The notes beneath the pieces were generated by a model that was not told the DNA's origin, did not search any database, and saw only the letters and a program-made list of their open reading frames with translations. DNA of 36,895 nt from an uncultured Chlorobiales bacterium (GTDB taxonomy: Bacteria; Bacteroidota; Chlorobiia; Chlorobiales; Chlorobiaceae): positions 1-36,895 of the forward strand of contig CAIYTH010000054.1 in NCBI GenBank assembly GCA_903929135.1, in the 5' to 3' direction. The translations under genes and the position numbers were made by a program. Positions 8,289 to 17,122 of this stretch are shown one piece after another; within the stretch, counting starts at the first letter, position 1; every line of letters starts with the position of its first letter.

Positions 8289-9494
8289 ATGTGCGTTTCC
8301 CCCACCAGAATACCTGACATGTATGGCGCCTTGCTGTTGACTGCTGCGCTGCTGCTCCCTTCGGTCAACATCGCCTATGCAGATGCTCCCCCCGAACATG
8401 CGACCGTCGGATTGAAATACCTGAATTATCAGGACAGCCAGTCTGGCGACACGTCAATCACCCGGGGAATGACAAGGGACAGGATCGCGGTCAATGCCCT
8501 GACGCTTGAAAGTCAGGTACCCATCGCCGGAAAATGGCTGATCGGGGCGACCTTGCTTGAAGACTCGATAACCGGAGCATCGCCGGCCTACCACTCTTCC
8601 GGTTTTCCTGCTGCCGCTCATGATGCAGCATCCGGAGCATCGGGAGAACTGCGTCATGCCGGCGACCTGTCGGTTACCCGATATTTGCAGGGCGGCAGCG
8701 TTACCGGTGGGGTCAGCTACTCCCGGGAGTCAGACTACATCTCCCGAGGGTATTCCCTTCGGGGCAACCTTTCCACGGATGATAAAAATACCACGTTCAC
8801 CCTTGGAGCAGGTTTCAATGACGACACTGTCGATCTCAACCGTCAGGCAGTCATCGCTTCGAAACGGCAGGTTGAGCCTGGCAAAAAGCATATATACACC
8901 GGCATTGTCGGTCTGACGCGGGTGCTGACGAAGAGTGATATCGTGCAGCTTAATGTCGGTTATGCCAACGGCAACGGTTATTACAGCGATCCTTACAAGG
9001 ATCCGGACAGGCGTCCCGAGGTGCGCAACATGACGACGCTCATGACACGCTGGAACCACCATTTTGAGGGGACCGAAGGTACGGTCCGGCTGGCCTATCG
9101 CTATTATTCAGATACGTTCGGCATTCGTGCCCACACCATGGATGTGGAGTATGTTCAGCCACTGCATCGAGGCTGGACGGTTACACCTCTTTTAAGGATG
9201 CATTCCCAGAAAGAGGCGGATTTTTACCTGGCGACCAACACGGCATCTCCGTCCGATCCGACGCCGGTGCCTGCAACTGCGGTGTATTACTCGGAAGACC
9301 AGCGCCTGTCGGCGTTCGGCGCGCTGACCCTCGGCATCAAGTTCGGGAAAGCTCTGGGGCGGAGCTGGCTTGCAGATGTGAAATATGAACATTACGAGCA
9401 GCACGGCTCCTGGTGCATGAACGGACATGGTGACCCGGGTGTGGCCACGTTCATCGCCAGAAGCGTTCAACTCGGTATTTCCCGGGAATTCTGA
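8289..9494 (+). CDS. DUF3570 family outer-membrane-type protein
   Basis: A 401-residue protein with an N-terminal signal peptide (MYGALLLTAALLLP, cleavage near NIAYADA). The family pattern is clear: KYLNYQDSQ near the mature start, ITGASPAYH, DLSVTRYL, ESDYISRGYS, NTTFTLGAGFNDD, TRWNHHFEGTEGT, YRYYSDTFGIRAH, QRLSAFGALTLG, and a last beta strand ending VQLGISREF. The terminal Phe and alternating strands suggest a beta-barrel in the outer membrane. DUF3570 genes commonly sit beside a DUF4266 lipoprotein, a thioredoxin-like protein and an ApbE flavin transferase; none of these is here, so the gene is isolated. The first ATG (8289) precedes a rather polar stretch; the ATG at 8319 gives a cleaner signal peptide. 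Molecular function is unknown. Confidence 0.88.
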   Translation: MCVSPTRIPDMYGALLLTAALLLPSVNIAYADAPPEHATVGLKYLNYQDSQSGDTSITRGMTRDRIAVNALTLESQVPIAGKWLIGATLLEDSITGASPAYHSSGFPAAAHDAASGASGELRHAGDLSVTRYLQGGSVTGGVSYSRESDYISRGYSLRGNLSTDDKNTTFTLGAGFNDDTVDLNRQAVIASKRQVEPGKKHIYTGIVGLTRVLTKSDIVQLNVGYANGNGYYSDPYKDPDRRPEVRNMTTLMTRWNHHFEGTEGTVRLAYRYYSDTFGIRAHTMDVEYVQPLHRGWTVTPLLRMHSQKEADFYLATNTASPSDPTPVPATAVYYSEDQRLSAFGALTLGIKFGKALGRSWLADVKYEHYEQHGSWCMNGHGDPGVATFIARSVQLGISREF

Positions 9495-10244
9495 TGCCCA
9501 CGGCATCCTCGTACGTTGATTTTCCTGCATGTTACTGTACGTAGTCAAAATCCGTAAGATGTCAGATTTTTTCAGGATATCTGAACGGGATTATGGCGTA
9601 TTATGTTTTTCCTCTATTCTTTTTATGGATTAAGTGGTTTATATTTAAAGAAGTTCTTTCTTCCCTCCCCCCCCTTATCCCCCAGATACAGGATGTTCCC
9701 CATGGCTGCCTGCTTGGCAACCGGGGAGCATCTGACAGCAGCATGGCTGTTGTGGCTCTATTTTTTTGTTTCACGAATTCAGGACAGTTTCGAGAACAGA
9801 CGACACGGCAGGCTTCAGGTGAAGTTCACGTGTCACTCACGTTGATGACCGTTGACATGTTTCAGGAAAATCAAGTTTTGACCCGTTCGAGGTTTATGGA
9901 GTACTCTGCTGTTTCCCGTTACCGAAAGGGAACCGACCGCCCTGATCCGGTCACATTTCTTGTGCGTCATGAATTGGCCATGTTTTCTGTTTTTTCTGAA
10001 AAGGTCAGTTCGCATGCGTGTTTTTCCCTGTTTGACGGGAGATCAATGAGGATCGGCACTGGAATAAACAGGCCTTCTCCCATTGCTCCGGATCGATCTT
10101 CCGGCGGGAGGAGAGCCGGGCGGCCAGCACCTGATCGTCAACCAGTCCATGCGGTTGATGTTTTCCTCGATCAGTTCGTTTTCATCTCTGACAACTCTTA
10201 CCACATACCGGCGACCGTCCGTCCCCCGATGGGCGCCCCACTGA
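9495..10244. other. 750-base region without a confident gene
   Basis: Open frames exist on both strands, including a 228-codon plus-strand frame from 9593 and a 79-codon minus-strand frame at 10043-10282. None has a recognisable domain. The plus-strand frame has an irregular composition and no ribosome site. The minus-strand frame contains a protein-like stretch (RYVVRVVRDENELIEENI) and could be a decayed gene fragment. The region also contains the leader of the response regulator gene that follows. Confidence 0.35.
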
Positions 10245-10274
10245 CTGTTCCGTGTTGCCTGAAACACGGAACAG
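10245..10274. promoter_or_regulatory. Perfect 12-bp inverted repeat before the response regulator
   Basis: CTGTTCCGTGTT (10245-10256) and AACACGGAACAG (10263-10274) are perfect complements around a 6-base loop, GCCTGA. The repeat ends 19 bases before the regulator start codon and just before its ribosome site. It could be an operator for autoregulation or a hairpin in the mRNA leader. No run of T follows, so a classical terminator is less likely. Confidence 0.55.
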
Positions 10275-10293
10275 CATGACAAAAAGGAGCGCC

Positions 10294-11049
10294 ATGAAAC
10301 TACAGCCCTATCAATCTTCCGTACGTGACGTCCGGGTTACCATTGTAGACGGAGACAGCATTTTTCTTCATGCCATGGTCGAACATCTCACCAGTCAGGG
10401 ATATTCGGTCACCGGACTCGTGACGGCCGGCGATTTTTACAAGCATTTATTTACCTCACGTTGCGATCTGGCAATCATCGACGTTGCCCTGCCGGACCAG
10501 AGCGGGCTCGTGCTCGCCGAATATGTCCGTAAGAATACCGATGCCCGCATTATCATGCTCAATACCCGTCCCGACGTCGAGGACCGTCTGGCCGGATACG
10601 GGTCGGGAGCTGATGTCTGCCTCGTCAAGCCTGTGGATGGACGGGAGCTGTCGGCCATCATCGCCAATATGTTCGACCGGACGGATTCGGCCGGGCCTCG
10701 AGTCGAGACTCTGCCCTCCTCCTCCGACTCCCTTGTGGAGGAGAGCGGCAAGGCCTGGAAGCTGTTTCGAAACGAATGGTCCCTGCATACTCCCGGAGGC
10801 GATACGCTTTCCCTGACGGCCAAAGAGTTCGATTTCATGCTCTCGCTGGTCCTCCAGAGCACGGCGATCGTGACGAGGCAGTATATCCTCAAAATTCTCG
10901 GATACCAGCCGAATGAACAGGGTAACCGGGCTCTTGAATCGCTGATTTACCGGCTTCGCAGGAAAACAGAAACCTTCGGTTACGGGTTTCCTGTTAAAAC
11001 ATATCGCGGTATCGGTTACTGTCTCGCTTCTCCGATTCTTCTCGCATGA
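10294..11049 (+). CDS. OmpR/PhoB-type response regulator
   Basis: A 251-residue two-domain regulator. The receiver (about 12-130) has the acidic pair Asp19/Asp21, phosphoacceptor Asp63 in LAIIDVALPD, and Lys112 in LVKPV. The C-terminal winged-helix domain (about 155-250) has LSLTAKEFDFMLSLV and the recognition-helix and wing pattern ALESLIYRLRRK then VKTYRGIGYCL. It binds DNA as a phosphorylation-controlled transcription factor. Start at 10294 is chosen because AAGGAG lies just upstream; an in-frame GTG at 10252 falls inside the inverted repeat. No sensor kinase is adjacent. The secreted Cache protein 354 bases downstream could be functionally linked, but that is speculative. Confidence 0.9.
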   Translation: MKLQPYQSSVRDVRVTIVDGDSIFLHAMVEHLTSQGYSVTGLVTAGDFYKHLFTSRCDLAIIDVALPDQSGLVLAEYVRKNTDARIIMLNTRPDVEDRLAGYGSGADVCLVKPVDGRELSAIIANMFDRTDSAGPRVETLPSSSDSLVEESGKAWKLFRNEWSLHTPGGDTLSLTAKEFDFMLSLVLQSTAIVTRQYILKILGYQPNEQGNRALESLIYRLRRKTETFGYGFPVKTYRGIGYCLASPILLA

Positions 11050-11403
11050 CACCGCAGATGAACCTTATGGATCGTCGTTTCATGAATACCAGAAGATGTT
11101 CTCTGTCGTGTATTCATGAGCCTCCATCAGGTTGCCGGACCGTCAGGTAATTCCGGTCAGTAATGCATCCGCAGATCTGTTCCCTCCCCCATGCAACTGT
11201 CGTACGCTGTTGACAGCCGAACTGTTTATTTTGCAGTGACCTGCTCAGTCGTTTGTTTGCAACAGGTTGTTCCTGCGCAGTTCATGTTCCGGCTTTCCTG
11301 ATTTCGGTAGCCTCGCTGATCGCTTTTCGAGCGATCCGCTCGGTCGGGAGGATCATGAAATGCAGTGGCCGTGCTTTTCGAAAACACTCGAAAGGAGGTT
11401 GAC
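11050..11403. other. 354-base leader region with two hairpins
   Basis: No gene is seen. TCATGAATAC (11080-11089) and GTATTCATGA (11110-11119) form a perfect 10-bp inverted repeat with a 20-base spacer. GATCGCT (11318-11324) and AGCGATC (11330-11336) form a 7-bp hairpin with a 5-base loop. The first may be an operator or the transcript end of the regulator gene; the second lies 67 bases before the Cache gene and could act in the mRNA leader. Confidence 0.45.
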
Positions 11404-12177
11404 ATGCCCAGACTTCTTGTACTTCCGCTCCTGGTGATCATGATACTGTCATCGGTTCCCGTACGGGCCGGGACGAAATCCCGGGAGATCAGGCTTGATC
11501 CGCAGGTGGCGCTTGCCGCCACAAAGGGAGTGGTCGAAGAGCATCTTGCAGGTATCCTGCGGACGGCAAGGGTGATTGCCGTTACTCCTGAAGCCCGTAC
11601 GGCCAGATGGGAGGTTGTCAGGCCACTTCTCGATCGCTTTGCCAACGATCTTGCCACCGAGGCGACCATCTGGTTTGCATTGCCAGACGGCAGATATTTT
11701 GTTACGGAGAGCGGAGGAGTCGCCAGTCAGAACCTGAACGATCGTCCCTATTTCCCGAGGCTCTTTGCGGGCCAGGAAGTTTTTGGCGACCTGGTGATCA
11801 GCAGGGCTACCGGATACAGATCGGTGATCGTCGCCACCCCCGTGATCATGAACGGCAAGGTTGTTGCTGCCGTCGGAGTTTCAGTCAGGGTCGACCTGCT
11901 TTCGAAGCTGGTCGAGTCGAACACGAAGCTGCCTGCTGGCGTCTACTTCTATGCATTGGCGCCGGATACCCGTATCGCCCTGCACCGTCATGCTGACCGC
12001 ATGTTCAAAACGGTCAGTGATGTCGGGGATGAAAAGCTCGGGGCTGCCTTCATTGCCATCATGAACAACGACCAGGGGGTTTTCACGTATACTCTCGATG
12101 GAAGAAACATGATTTCGGTGTTCCGGAAATCAACACCCCTGGGATGGTATTTCTTTATCGCCAAACAAAGGAGCTGA
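11404..12177 (+). CDS. Secreted Cache-domain sensor-like protein
   Basis: A 257-residue exported protein. Residues 1-22 are a signal peptide (MPRLLVLPLLVIMILSSVPV, cleavage after VRA). The rest is a periplasmic dCache-like ligand-binding domain: ATIWFALPDGRYFVTESG, the NLNDRPYFPRLFAGQEVFGD segment, then TGYRSVIVATPV with GKVVAAVGVSVRVD, and a distal lobe ending FRKSTPLGWYFFIAKQ. Such domains usually sit outside the membrane in chemoreceptors and kinases; here no second membrane helix or output domain follows, so it is a stand-alone binding protein. A strong ribosome site, AAAGGAGG, lies just before the ATG at 11404. The cytosine deaminase gene starts 6 bases after its stop, so the two are probably co-transcribed. 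The ligand is unknown. Confidence 0.85.
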   Translation: MPRLLVLPLLVIMILSSVPVRAGTKSREIRLDPQVALAATKGVVEEHLAGILRTARVIAVTPEARTARWEVVRPLLDRFANDLATEATIWFALPDGRYFVTESGGVASQNLNDRPYFPRLFAGQEVFGDLVISRATGYRSVIVATPVIMNGKVVAAVGVSVRVDLLSKLVESNTKLPAGVYFYALAPDTRIALHRHADRMFKTVSDVGDEKLGAAFIAIMNNDQGVFTYTLDGRNMISVFRKSTPLGWYFFIAKQRS

Positions 12178-12183
12178 TGAAGC

Positions 12184-12657
12184 ATGGGCAGGATTACGCA
12201 CCAAACCCTTGAAACCGACGATCGGAGCTTTATGCAGTTGGCCTGCGAACAGGCCCTGAAAAGTTACCGTGAGGGAGGCATCCCCGTCGGGGCGGTCATG
12301 GTTGAAAATGGAAAGGTGATTGCCGTCGGCCATAACAGAAGGGTCCAGGATAACGATCCTGTCGCCCACGGCGAAATAAACTGCATAAGAAATGCAGGCA
12401 GACGGACCCGCTATGAGAACGTCACGCTCTACACGACCCTGTCTCCCTGCATGATGTGTGCAGGATCGATCATACAGTTCGGCATCAAGCGGGTCGTTGT
12501 TGGCGAAGACAGGAGTTACAGGGGGTACATCCGGCTGTTGAGGGACTGCGGCGTCGAGGTGCTCTTGCTTGATGATGAAAACTGCCGGCGACTCATGGAG
12601 GAATTCATCGCCGATCACCCCGATCTTTGGGATGAGAACATCGCCGGAAACAGTTGA
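12184..12657 (+). CDS. Cytosine deaminase, yeast Fcy1-like
   Basis: A 157-residue zinc deaminase converting cytosine to uracil, if the close likeness to yeast Fcy1 (158 residues) holds. Zinc and catalytic residues are present: His62 and Glu64 in AHGEI, Cys89 and Cys92 in SPCMMC. Several stretches track the yeast enzyme: YREGGIPVGA (yeast YKEGGVPIGG), GHNRR.Q, TLYTTLSPCMMCAGSI, GIKRVVVGE, and a C-terminus of the form RLMEEFIADHPDLWDENI (yeast KIMKQFIDERPQDWFEDI). This matches Fcy1 better than TadA or guanine deaminase, which lack that tail. AAGGAG upstream overlaps the end of the Cache gene. It converges on the TolC-like gene with only 6 bases between the stops. It would serve pyrimidine salvage. 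Confidence 0.88.
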   Translation: MGRITHQTLETDDRSFMQLACEQALKSYREGGIPVGAVMVENGKVIAVGHNRRVQDNDPVAHGEINCIRNAGRRTRYENVTLYTTLSPCMMCAGSIIQFGIKRVVVGEDRSYRGYIRLLRDCGVEVLLLDDENCRRLMEEFIADHPDLWDENIAGNS

Positions 12658-12663
12658 CAAATC

Positions 12664-14166
12664 CTACAGACCTGCTTTTTTTCTCGCCTCCTGGTCGTGT
12701 TGCCATCCTCCGCCAAGAGCTACGTAGAGTGCGGTCGTGTCCTGAAGCTGCCGGGCCTGTGCCTGCAGGTATCCGATTTTTGCCTGGCGGTACTGGATGT
12801 CCGCGAGAATTACCGGCACATAACTCACCGACCCGGCCTTGTAATTTGCCTGGACAAGGTCCAGGGAGAGTCGTGCATCATCGATGGCGCGGCTTTCGGC
12901 CTGCAACAGTTCGGTGTCGTGTTCGATGGCGCGGATGAGATCTGCGACCTGGGCGAAGGCGGCAAGAACGGTCTGCCTGTAGAGCGCCCTTGACTGATCC
13001 CTTGAGTAGATTGCCGACCGACGCTTCGCGTTGAGCGTACCGCCGTTGAGCAGCGGCTCCGTAATGTTGGCTCCTATGCCCCAGAATGTGTTTTCGCCGT
13101 CCACCAGGCCTTTCAGCACGGTACTTGAACGACCGTAGCTTCCGGAAAGTGTGAAGCTGGGAAACATGGCTGCTGTGGATGCGCCGACGGCTGCATTGGC
13201 GGCGTGAAGCTGCGCCTCGGCGGCAAGAATGTCGGGCCGCTGGCGAACCAGCTCCGATGGCAGGGAAAGGGGCAGGTGTTCTGGACGCGAAATCTCTGAC
13301 AGCCGGAGATCCGGCGTCTGCCATTCGGCCGGCGTTTTTCCGACGAGCGTCGCGAGCAGGTGTTCTGCCTGGCTCATTTTCTGCCTGACCGGGGGAATGG
13401 TGGCTTCAAGGGATGACAACTGGCCCTGAATGGACAGAACGGAGCTGTAGGCCGTCAGGCCTGCCCGATACTGTTTTTCGGCGATCGAAAGCTGCTCCTT
13501 TTCAATGGCGATCAGTTGTTCGAGCTCGTCGATCTCCGCCCGATAGGCGGCGATGGCGATGCAGGTGTTGACCATGTTTCCGGTCACCATCATGTAGGTG
13601 CCGAGTATCTGCGCCCTCTGCTGGTCGACCTGTGCGCCGAGTCCTTCCACTGCACGTCGCTGGCCTCCGAACAGGTCGAGGGAATAGCTGACCGTTGCCG
13701 AGAGGGTCGAGAGGTTGAAGATGGTGCCGGTCCTGGTGACTCCGGCTGGAGTAGACGAACTGTTCCCCCTGGACTGACCGAAGGTTGCGCTGATCTGGGG
13801 ATAAAAGATGCCGGAACCGGCACGGAGGTTCTCCTGGCTCTGCCTCAGGTTCGCCTGTGCCGCCTGGAGACCGGGATTCTCTGCCAGGCCACGAGTCACG
13901 ACAGAATCGATCTGCTTCGAATTGAACGATCGCCACCAGTTCGCCGCCGGTCCGACGCCTTCGTCGAACCGGGAAGGGCCTGTTTTTCCGGGGTAGCTGT
14001 CCCGGGAAGGCTCCTGGCGGTCGTAGGTGCCGACTTCCGGTGCATCCGGACGGACGAAGTCCGGTCCGACGGCGCATCCTGTCAGTGAGAACAGGGTGAT
14101 GCAGCCTAACGCCATCGAGGCAAAGGCCGGATGGCTTCTCCTCCGCCGCAGGACCGGAAGAGGCAT
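12664..14166 (-). CDS. TolC/NodT-type outer-membrane efflux lipoprotein
   Basis: About 500 residues. The N-terminus has a lipoprotein signal ending LTGC, followed by AVGPDFVRPDAP, a hallmark of NodT-type outer-membrane factors. Then come the repeated long helical and beta-barrel segments of the OEP family: NPGLQAAQANLRQSQENLRA, DLFGGQRRAVEGL, LPSELVRQRPDILAAEAQL and a second half repeating the pattern (GGTLNAKRR, SLDLVQANYKAG). It forms the outer-membrane channel of the exporter encoded just upstream. I chose the ATG at 14166, 4 bases after the stop of the adaptor gene; a TTG at 14214 would overlap the adaptor. Last gene of a four-gene operon. Confidence 0.9.
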   Translation of the reverse strand: MPLPVLRRRRSHPAFASMALGCITLFSLTGCAVGPDFVRPDAPEVGTYDRQEPSRDSYPGKTGPSRFDEGVGPAANWWRSFNSKQIDSVVTRGLAENPGLQAAQANLRQSQENLRAGSGIFYPQISATFGQSRGNSSSTPAGVTRTGTIFNLSTLSATVSYSLDLFGGQRRAVEGLGAQVDQQRAQILGTYMMVTGNMVNTCIAIAAYRAEIDELEQLIAIEKEQLSIAEKQYRAGLTAYSSVLSIQGQLSSLEATIPPVRQKMSQAEHLLATLVGKTPAEWQTPDLRLSEISRPEHLPLSLPSELVRQRPDILAAEAQLHAANAAVGASTAAMFPSFTLSGSYGRSSTVLKGLVDGENTFWGIGANITEPLLNGGTLNAKRRSAIYSRDQSRALYRQTVLAAFAQVADLIRAIEHDTELLQAESRAIDDARLSLDLVQANYKAGSVSYVPVILADIQYRQAKIGYLQAQARQLQDTTALYVALGGGWQHDQEARKKAGL

Positions 14167-14170
14167 GCCG

Positions 14171-15115
14171 TTATTTATGGTTTGCTGGCTGTTCACCGAT
14201 GTAGATGTCGACAAGTTGACCTGGATACAAGGTAATGGCTTTCGGCTTCTCGAAGCTGAAGATGACCGGTAGGACCCTGACGTCCACCCGTTCGGTCCTC
14301 TGGCTCGAAAGCTCGATCTTCGGGGAGACGCTCGGCTGGAATCTGACGAATTTCAGGGGTATGGTGATGCTGGTGCCGCGGATGGACATGCGTGCACTCA
14401 TCTGTGACGGGTCCGGAAGCCGCTGGATCAGGATTTCGTCGACGTAACAGCGCACGGCCAGGTCGCCGTTCATGCTGCCCATGACCAGGACCGGTGAAAA
14501 CCCGCTGGTGTAGGTGTTATAGCCTCCCTGGCTCGAAATGTAACTGCCTGTGGAGGTGTTGATCGAGAGGATCGATCCGTCGGATACCGCCTTGATGGCA
14601 TATTTGGAGAGCAGGGCGGTCGCGGCCTGGTATTGCTTCTGGGCGAGCTCGAGACCTGCCTTCGCTGTCCCGACGGCATGTTCGGCAGTGTCGAGTGCGT
14701 CCCTGCTCACGGATCTGGGGTCGAGATCCCATGAGGCTTTCAGCTTGCCGAATTGTGCCTGCATGTTTGCCTGGTTAGCCTTTGCCACATCGACCTGGGC
14801 TTTGGCCGCTTCGGTCGTGGCCTTCTGCACGGAGTCGTCGAGGATCAGCAGCGGCGTACCTGCCCTGACTTTCTGCCCTTCTGAAACGAGAATTTTCAGC
14901 ACGGTGCCCGATACTTCGGGATAGATGCTGACGTTGGCCCCGTTCGACTGGGCGCTTTCGATGATGCCGTTGGCATAAATGCCTTTTGGATAAGGGTTCG
15001 ATGCCGGTTTGAAGAGCGGAGGCTGCGGATTTGACTGTATTCTCATGAAAAACGCGCTTCCGGCGCCGAGAAGGATGCCGAGTACGGCGATTCCGACCAG
15101 GATTTTATTTCTCAT
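14171..15115 (-). CDS. HlyD/DevB-type membrane-fusion adaptor
   Basis: A 314-residue periplasmic adaptor linking the inner-membrane ABC pump to the outer-membrane channel. One N-terminal membrane helix (ILVGIAVLGILLGAGSAFF) anchors it. The biotinyl-lipoyl halves are split as usual: VSIYPEVSGTVLKILVSEGQ on one side and the distal half around SDGSILSINTSTGSYIS on the other. Between them is a coiled-coil hairpin (about 95-165) rich in Ala, Gln and Lys. A beta-barrel domain follows (VRCYVDEILIQRL). Its start overlaps the end of the ATPase gene by 11 bases, so translation is probably coupled. Confidence 0.9.
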   Translation of the reverse strand: MRNKILVGIAVLGILLGAGSAFFMRIQSNPQPPLFKPASNPYPKGIYANGIIESAQSNGANVSIYPEVSGTVLKILVSEGQKVRAGTPLLILDDSVQKATTEAAKAQVDVAKANQANMQAQFGKLKASWDLDPRSVSRDALDTAEHAVGTAKAGLELAQKQYQAATALLSKYAIKAVSDGSILSINTSTGSYISSQGGYNTYTSGFSPVLVMGSMNGDLAVRCYVDEILIQRLPDPSQMSARMSIRGTSITIPLKFVRFQPSVSPKIELSSQRTERVDVRVLPVIFSFEKPKAITLYPGQLVDIYIGEQPANHK

Positions 15116-15809
15116 TCAGGTGATTGTTTTCAAGTCCGGTGATTTTACCGTCCTCCATTTTCATGATCCTGTCGGCGTATTCGTAGATGCGACTGTCATG
15201 GGTGACGATGATGATGCACCTTTTTTCGTTGAGTATGTTGGTCTTGACGAACTCCACGATCTTGCGGCCGGTATCTCCGTCAAGCGAGGCCGTCGGCTCG
15301 TCGAAAATCAGGATGTCCGGCTGTCCGACGATCGCCCGGGCAATGGCAACCCGCTGCTGCTCGCCGCCGCTCAGATTGACAGGCTGAAGCTCGGCCCGGT
15401 CCTTCAGCCCTACGATCTGCAGGTACTCCAGTGCAAGCCTCAGTGCCTGGTTCCACTCCATTTTTTTCAGGATGAGCGGAATGGCCACGTTTTCGACGGT
15501 GGACAATCGGGGGAAAAGGTGGTAGTCCTGAAAGACGAATCCGAGCTTGTTCAGGCGGAGGTCGGCGAGTTCATCGTCAGTCATGGCCCAGAGGTCCCTG
15601 CCCTCGATGGTCACCTGGCCGCCGTTCGGCTTCAGTATGCCTGAAATCATGCTCAGCAGGGTGGTTTTTCCGCTGCCTGACGGACCGACGATATAGAGCA
15701 TCTCCCCATAATGTGCTTCGAAATTCGCGTCCTTTACAGCCTGTGTGCGGGCCTCGCCTTCTCCGAACCATTTTTCGAGGTTGCTGGCCCTGATCACGCA
15801 ATCGTCCAT
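15105..15809 (-). CDS. ABC exporter ATPase (LolD/MacB/DevA family)
   Basis: A 234-residue ATP-binding subunit powering the exporter. Walker A is GPSGSGKTT, the signature is LSGGEQQRVAIARAI, Walker B with the catalytic Glu is ILIFDEPTASLDG, and the switch His is in IIVTHDSRI. The Q-loop lies in LGFVFQDYHLFP. Length and motifs place it with the LolD/MacB/DevA group that works with FtsX-type permeases. The gene starts one base after the stop of the permease gene and overlaps the adaptor gene, so all are one operon. Confidence 0.93.
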   Translation of the reverse strand: MDDCVIRASNLEKWFGEGEARTQAVKDANFEAHYGEMLYIVGPSGSGKTTLLSMISGILKPNGGQVTIEGRDLWAMTDDELADLRLNKLGFVFQDYHLFPRLSTVENVAIPLILKKMEWNQALRLALEYLQIVGLKDRAELQPVNLSGGEQQRVAIARAIVGQPDILIFDEPTASLDGDTGRKIVEFVKTNILNEKRCIIIVTHDSRIYEYADRIMKMEDGKITGLENNHLNEK

Positions 15810-15810
15810 A

Positions 15811-16947
15811 TCAACCCCTGAAGATGTCGAATGGTTGTATCTGGAGCACCTTTCTCACGCCGATATAGCTCGAAACGCCGGCGATGATGGTCACCATGAC
15901 AAGGGCGAAGGCGAGAATGGTGAAGGTGATCTGTGCTGCATAATCCGGCATGCGCAGCTTGGCGAGCATCATGAAGGAGGATGCGGCTCCGACGCCGAGC
16001 CCGTAACCGATCAGCGAGGTGAAAAAAGCCTGGAACATGATCATGGAAATCAGTTCGCGTCCTTTTGCACCGATGGCTTTCATGGCGCCGAATTTTTCCA
16101 GGTTCTCGAGAATAAACGTATAGAAGGTCTGGCCCGAGATGGAAAGGCCGACGATGAAGCTGATGGTCGTCATGAGCAGGATGTTCATGCCCATGCCGGT
16201 CTTGAAGGTGTAGAAATCGGAAATCTTTTTCACGAACTGCTCACGGGTCAGGGCCTGATAGCCCAGTTTCGCGATTTCACGCTGAATTCGGGGGATGTCG
16301 GTCTCGCTTTTCGGTTCGATCAGGACGTAGGATGTCGTGAAGCGTGTCGAAGGGATGTAGGTGATCGCCCGGTTGAACGTCGTATAGAGCGTCGGGACAC
16401 CGAAAAGGCCGGATGAGGCGACCTTGGCGATACCGACCACGAGTCCCCGGTTGTCGTTGATCTCGAACTCTGAGCCCAGCTTCGGGTTTTCGAGCTTGTT
16501 GAACTCAGCATCCTTCACGATGAGGAACGCATTCTCGGCGAATATGTCTTCGATTTTACCTTCGAGCAGCTCCGGCCTGCCAAAGAGCGTGGCATCGTCG
16601 AGTCCGATGACGGTAACTCCCTGAAAGTTGCCGTTCCTGAGCTTGACCTGTGCTCCGCCGTAGTAGAGCGGGACCGCATATTTCACGCCATTGATGCTTC
16701 GAGCCGTCGAAAGAACGTAATCGGGCATCGGAATGCTGCTGACGGTATTGTTCACGGCAGGGTCCATGACCCAGATTCTTGCGCCGATGTTGTACACGGG
16801 AGCACAGGACTTGGAGAGGATACCCGAAAACATCGACATCATCATGACCATCAGAAACACGGCGAACGTGATGCCGACGAGCAGGGCAGTGAACTTGCTC
16901 TTGTCGTTCACGAGCAGTTTAAGCGCTATTCTGTAGATGCCGGACAC
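15811..16947 (-). CDS. ABC exporter permease (FtsX/DevC type)
   Basis: A 378-residue permease. It has the four-helix FtsX plan: one helix near the N-terminus (FTALLVGITFAVFLMVMMM, about 19-40), a large periplasmic domain (about 45-255), and three helices at the C-terminus (about 255-290, 305-335, 345-365). The conserved LEKFGAMKAIGA coupling segment sits between helices 2 and 3 as in DevC and MacB. It ends with QIQPFDIFRG, typical of DevC. First gene of the exporter operon with ATPase, HlyD adaptor and TolC-like channel. DevBCA pumps export glycolipids in cyanobacteria and related systems export peptides or drugs; the substrate here cannot be told from sequence. Confidence 0.9.
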   Translation of the reverse strand: MSGIYRIALKLLVNDKSKFTALLVGITFAVFLMVMMMSMFSGILSKSCAPVYNIGARIWVMDPAVNNTVSSIPMPDYVLSTARSINGVKYAVPLYYGGAQVKLRNGNFQGVTVIGLDDATLFGRPELLEGKIEDIFAENAFLIVKDAEFNKLENPKLGSEFEINDNRGLVVGIAKVASSGLFGVPTLYTTFNRAITYIPSTRFTTSYVLIEPKSETDIPRIQREIAKLGYQALTREQFVKKISDFYTFKTGMGMNILLMTTISFIVGLSISGQTFYTFILENLEKFGAMKAIGAKGRELISMIMFQAFFTSLIGYGLGVGAASSFMMLAKLRMPDYAAQITFTILAFALVMVTIIAGVSSYIGVRKVLQIQPFDIFRG

Positions 16948-17122
16948 CGTTTATCGCCCAGGGTTATTGATGTTGACCTTCCCCATGATACTCTGAAAAC
17001 TGATCCCGGATATTCCGGTGATTGAACCACGCAGGTTCGATACAGAATGTTCCTGCCCTCAGTGCCCGGAGCTGCATGAAACTCCCGATAACCGCAAATC
17101 CCGCAGCAGGTCAGCTTTTCTT

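Noticed and set aside
9593-10279. 228-codon plus-strand open frame
   Set aside because: No ribosome site, no recognisable domain, irregular amino-acid composition, and it runs into the inverted repeat and start region of the response regulator gene.
10043-10282. 79-codon minus-strand frame with a protein-like segment
   Set aside because: It overlaps the inverted repeat and lacks a ribosome site; a neighbouring frame looks equally protein-like, so at most it is a decayed fragment.
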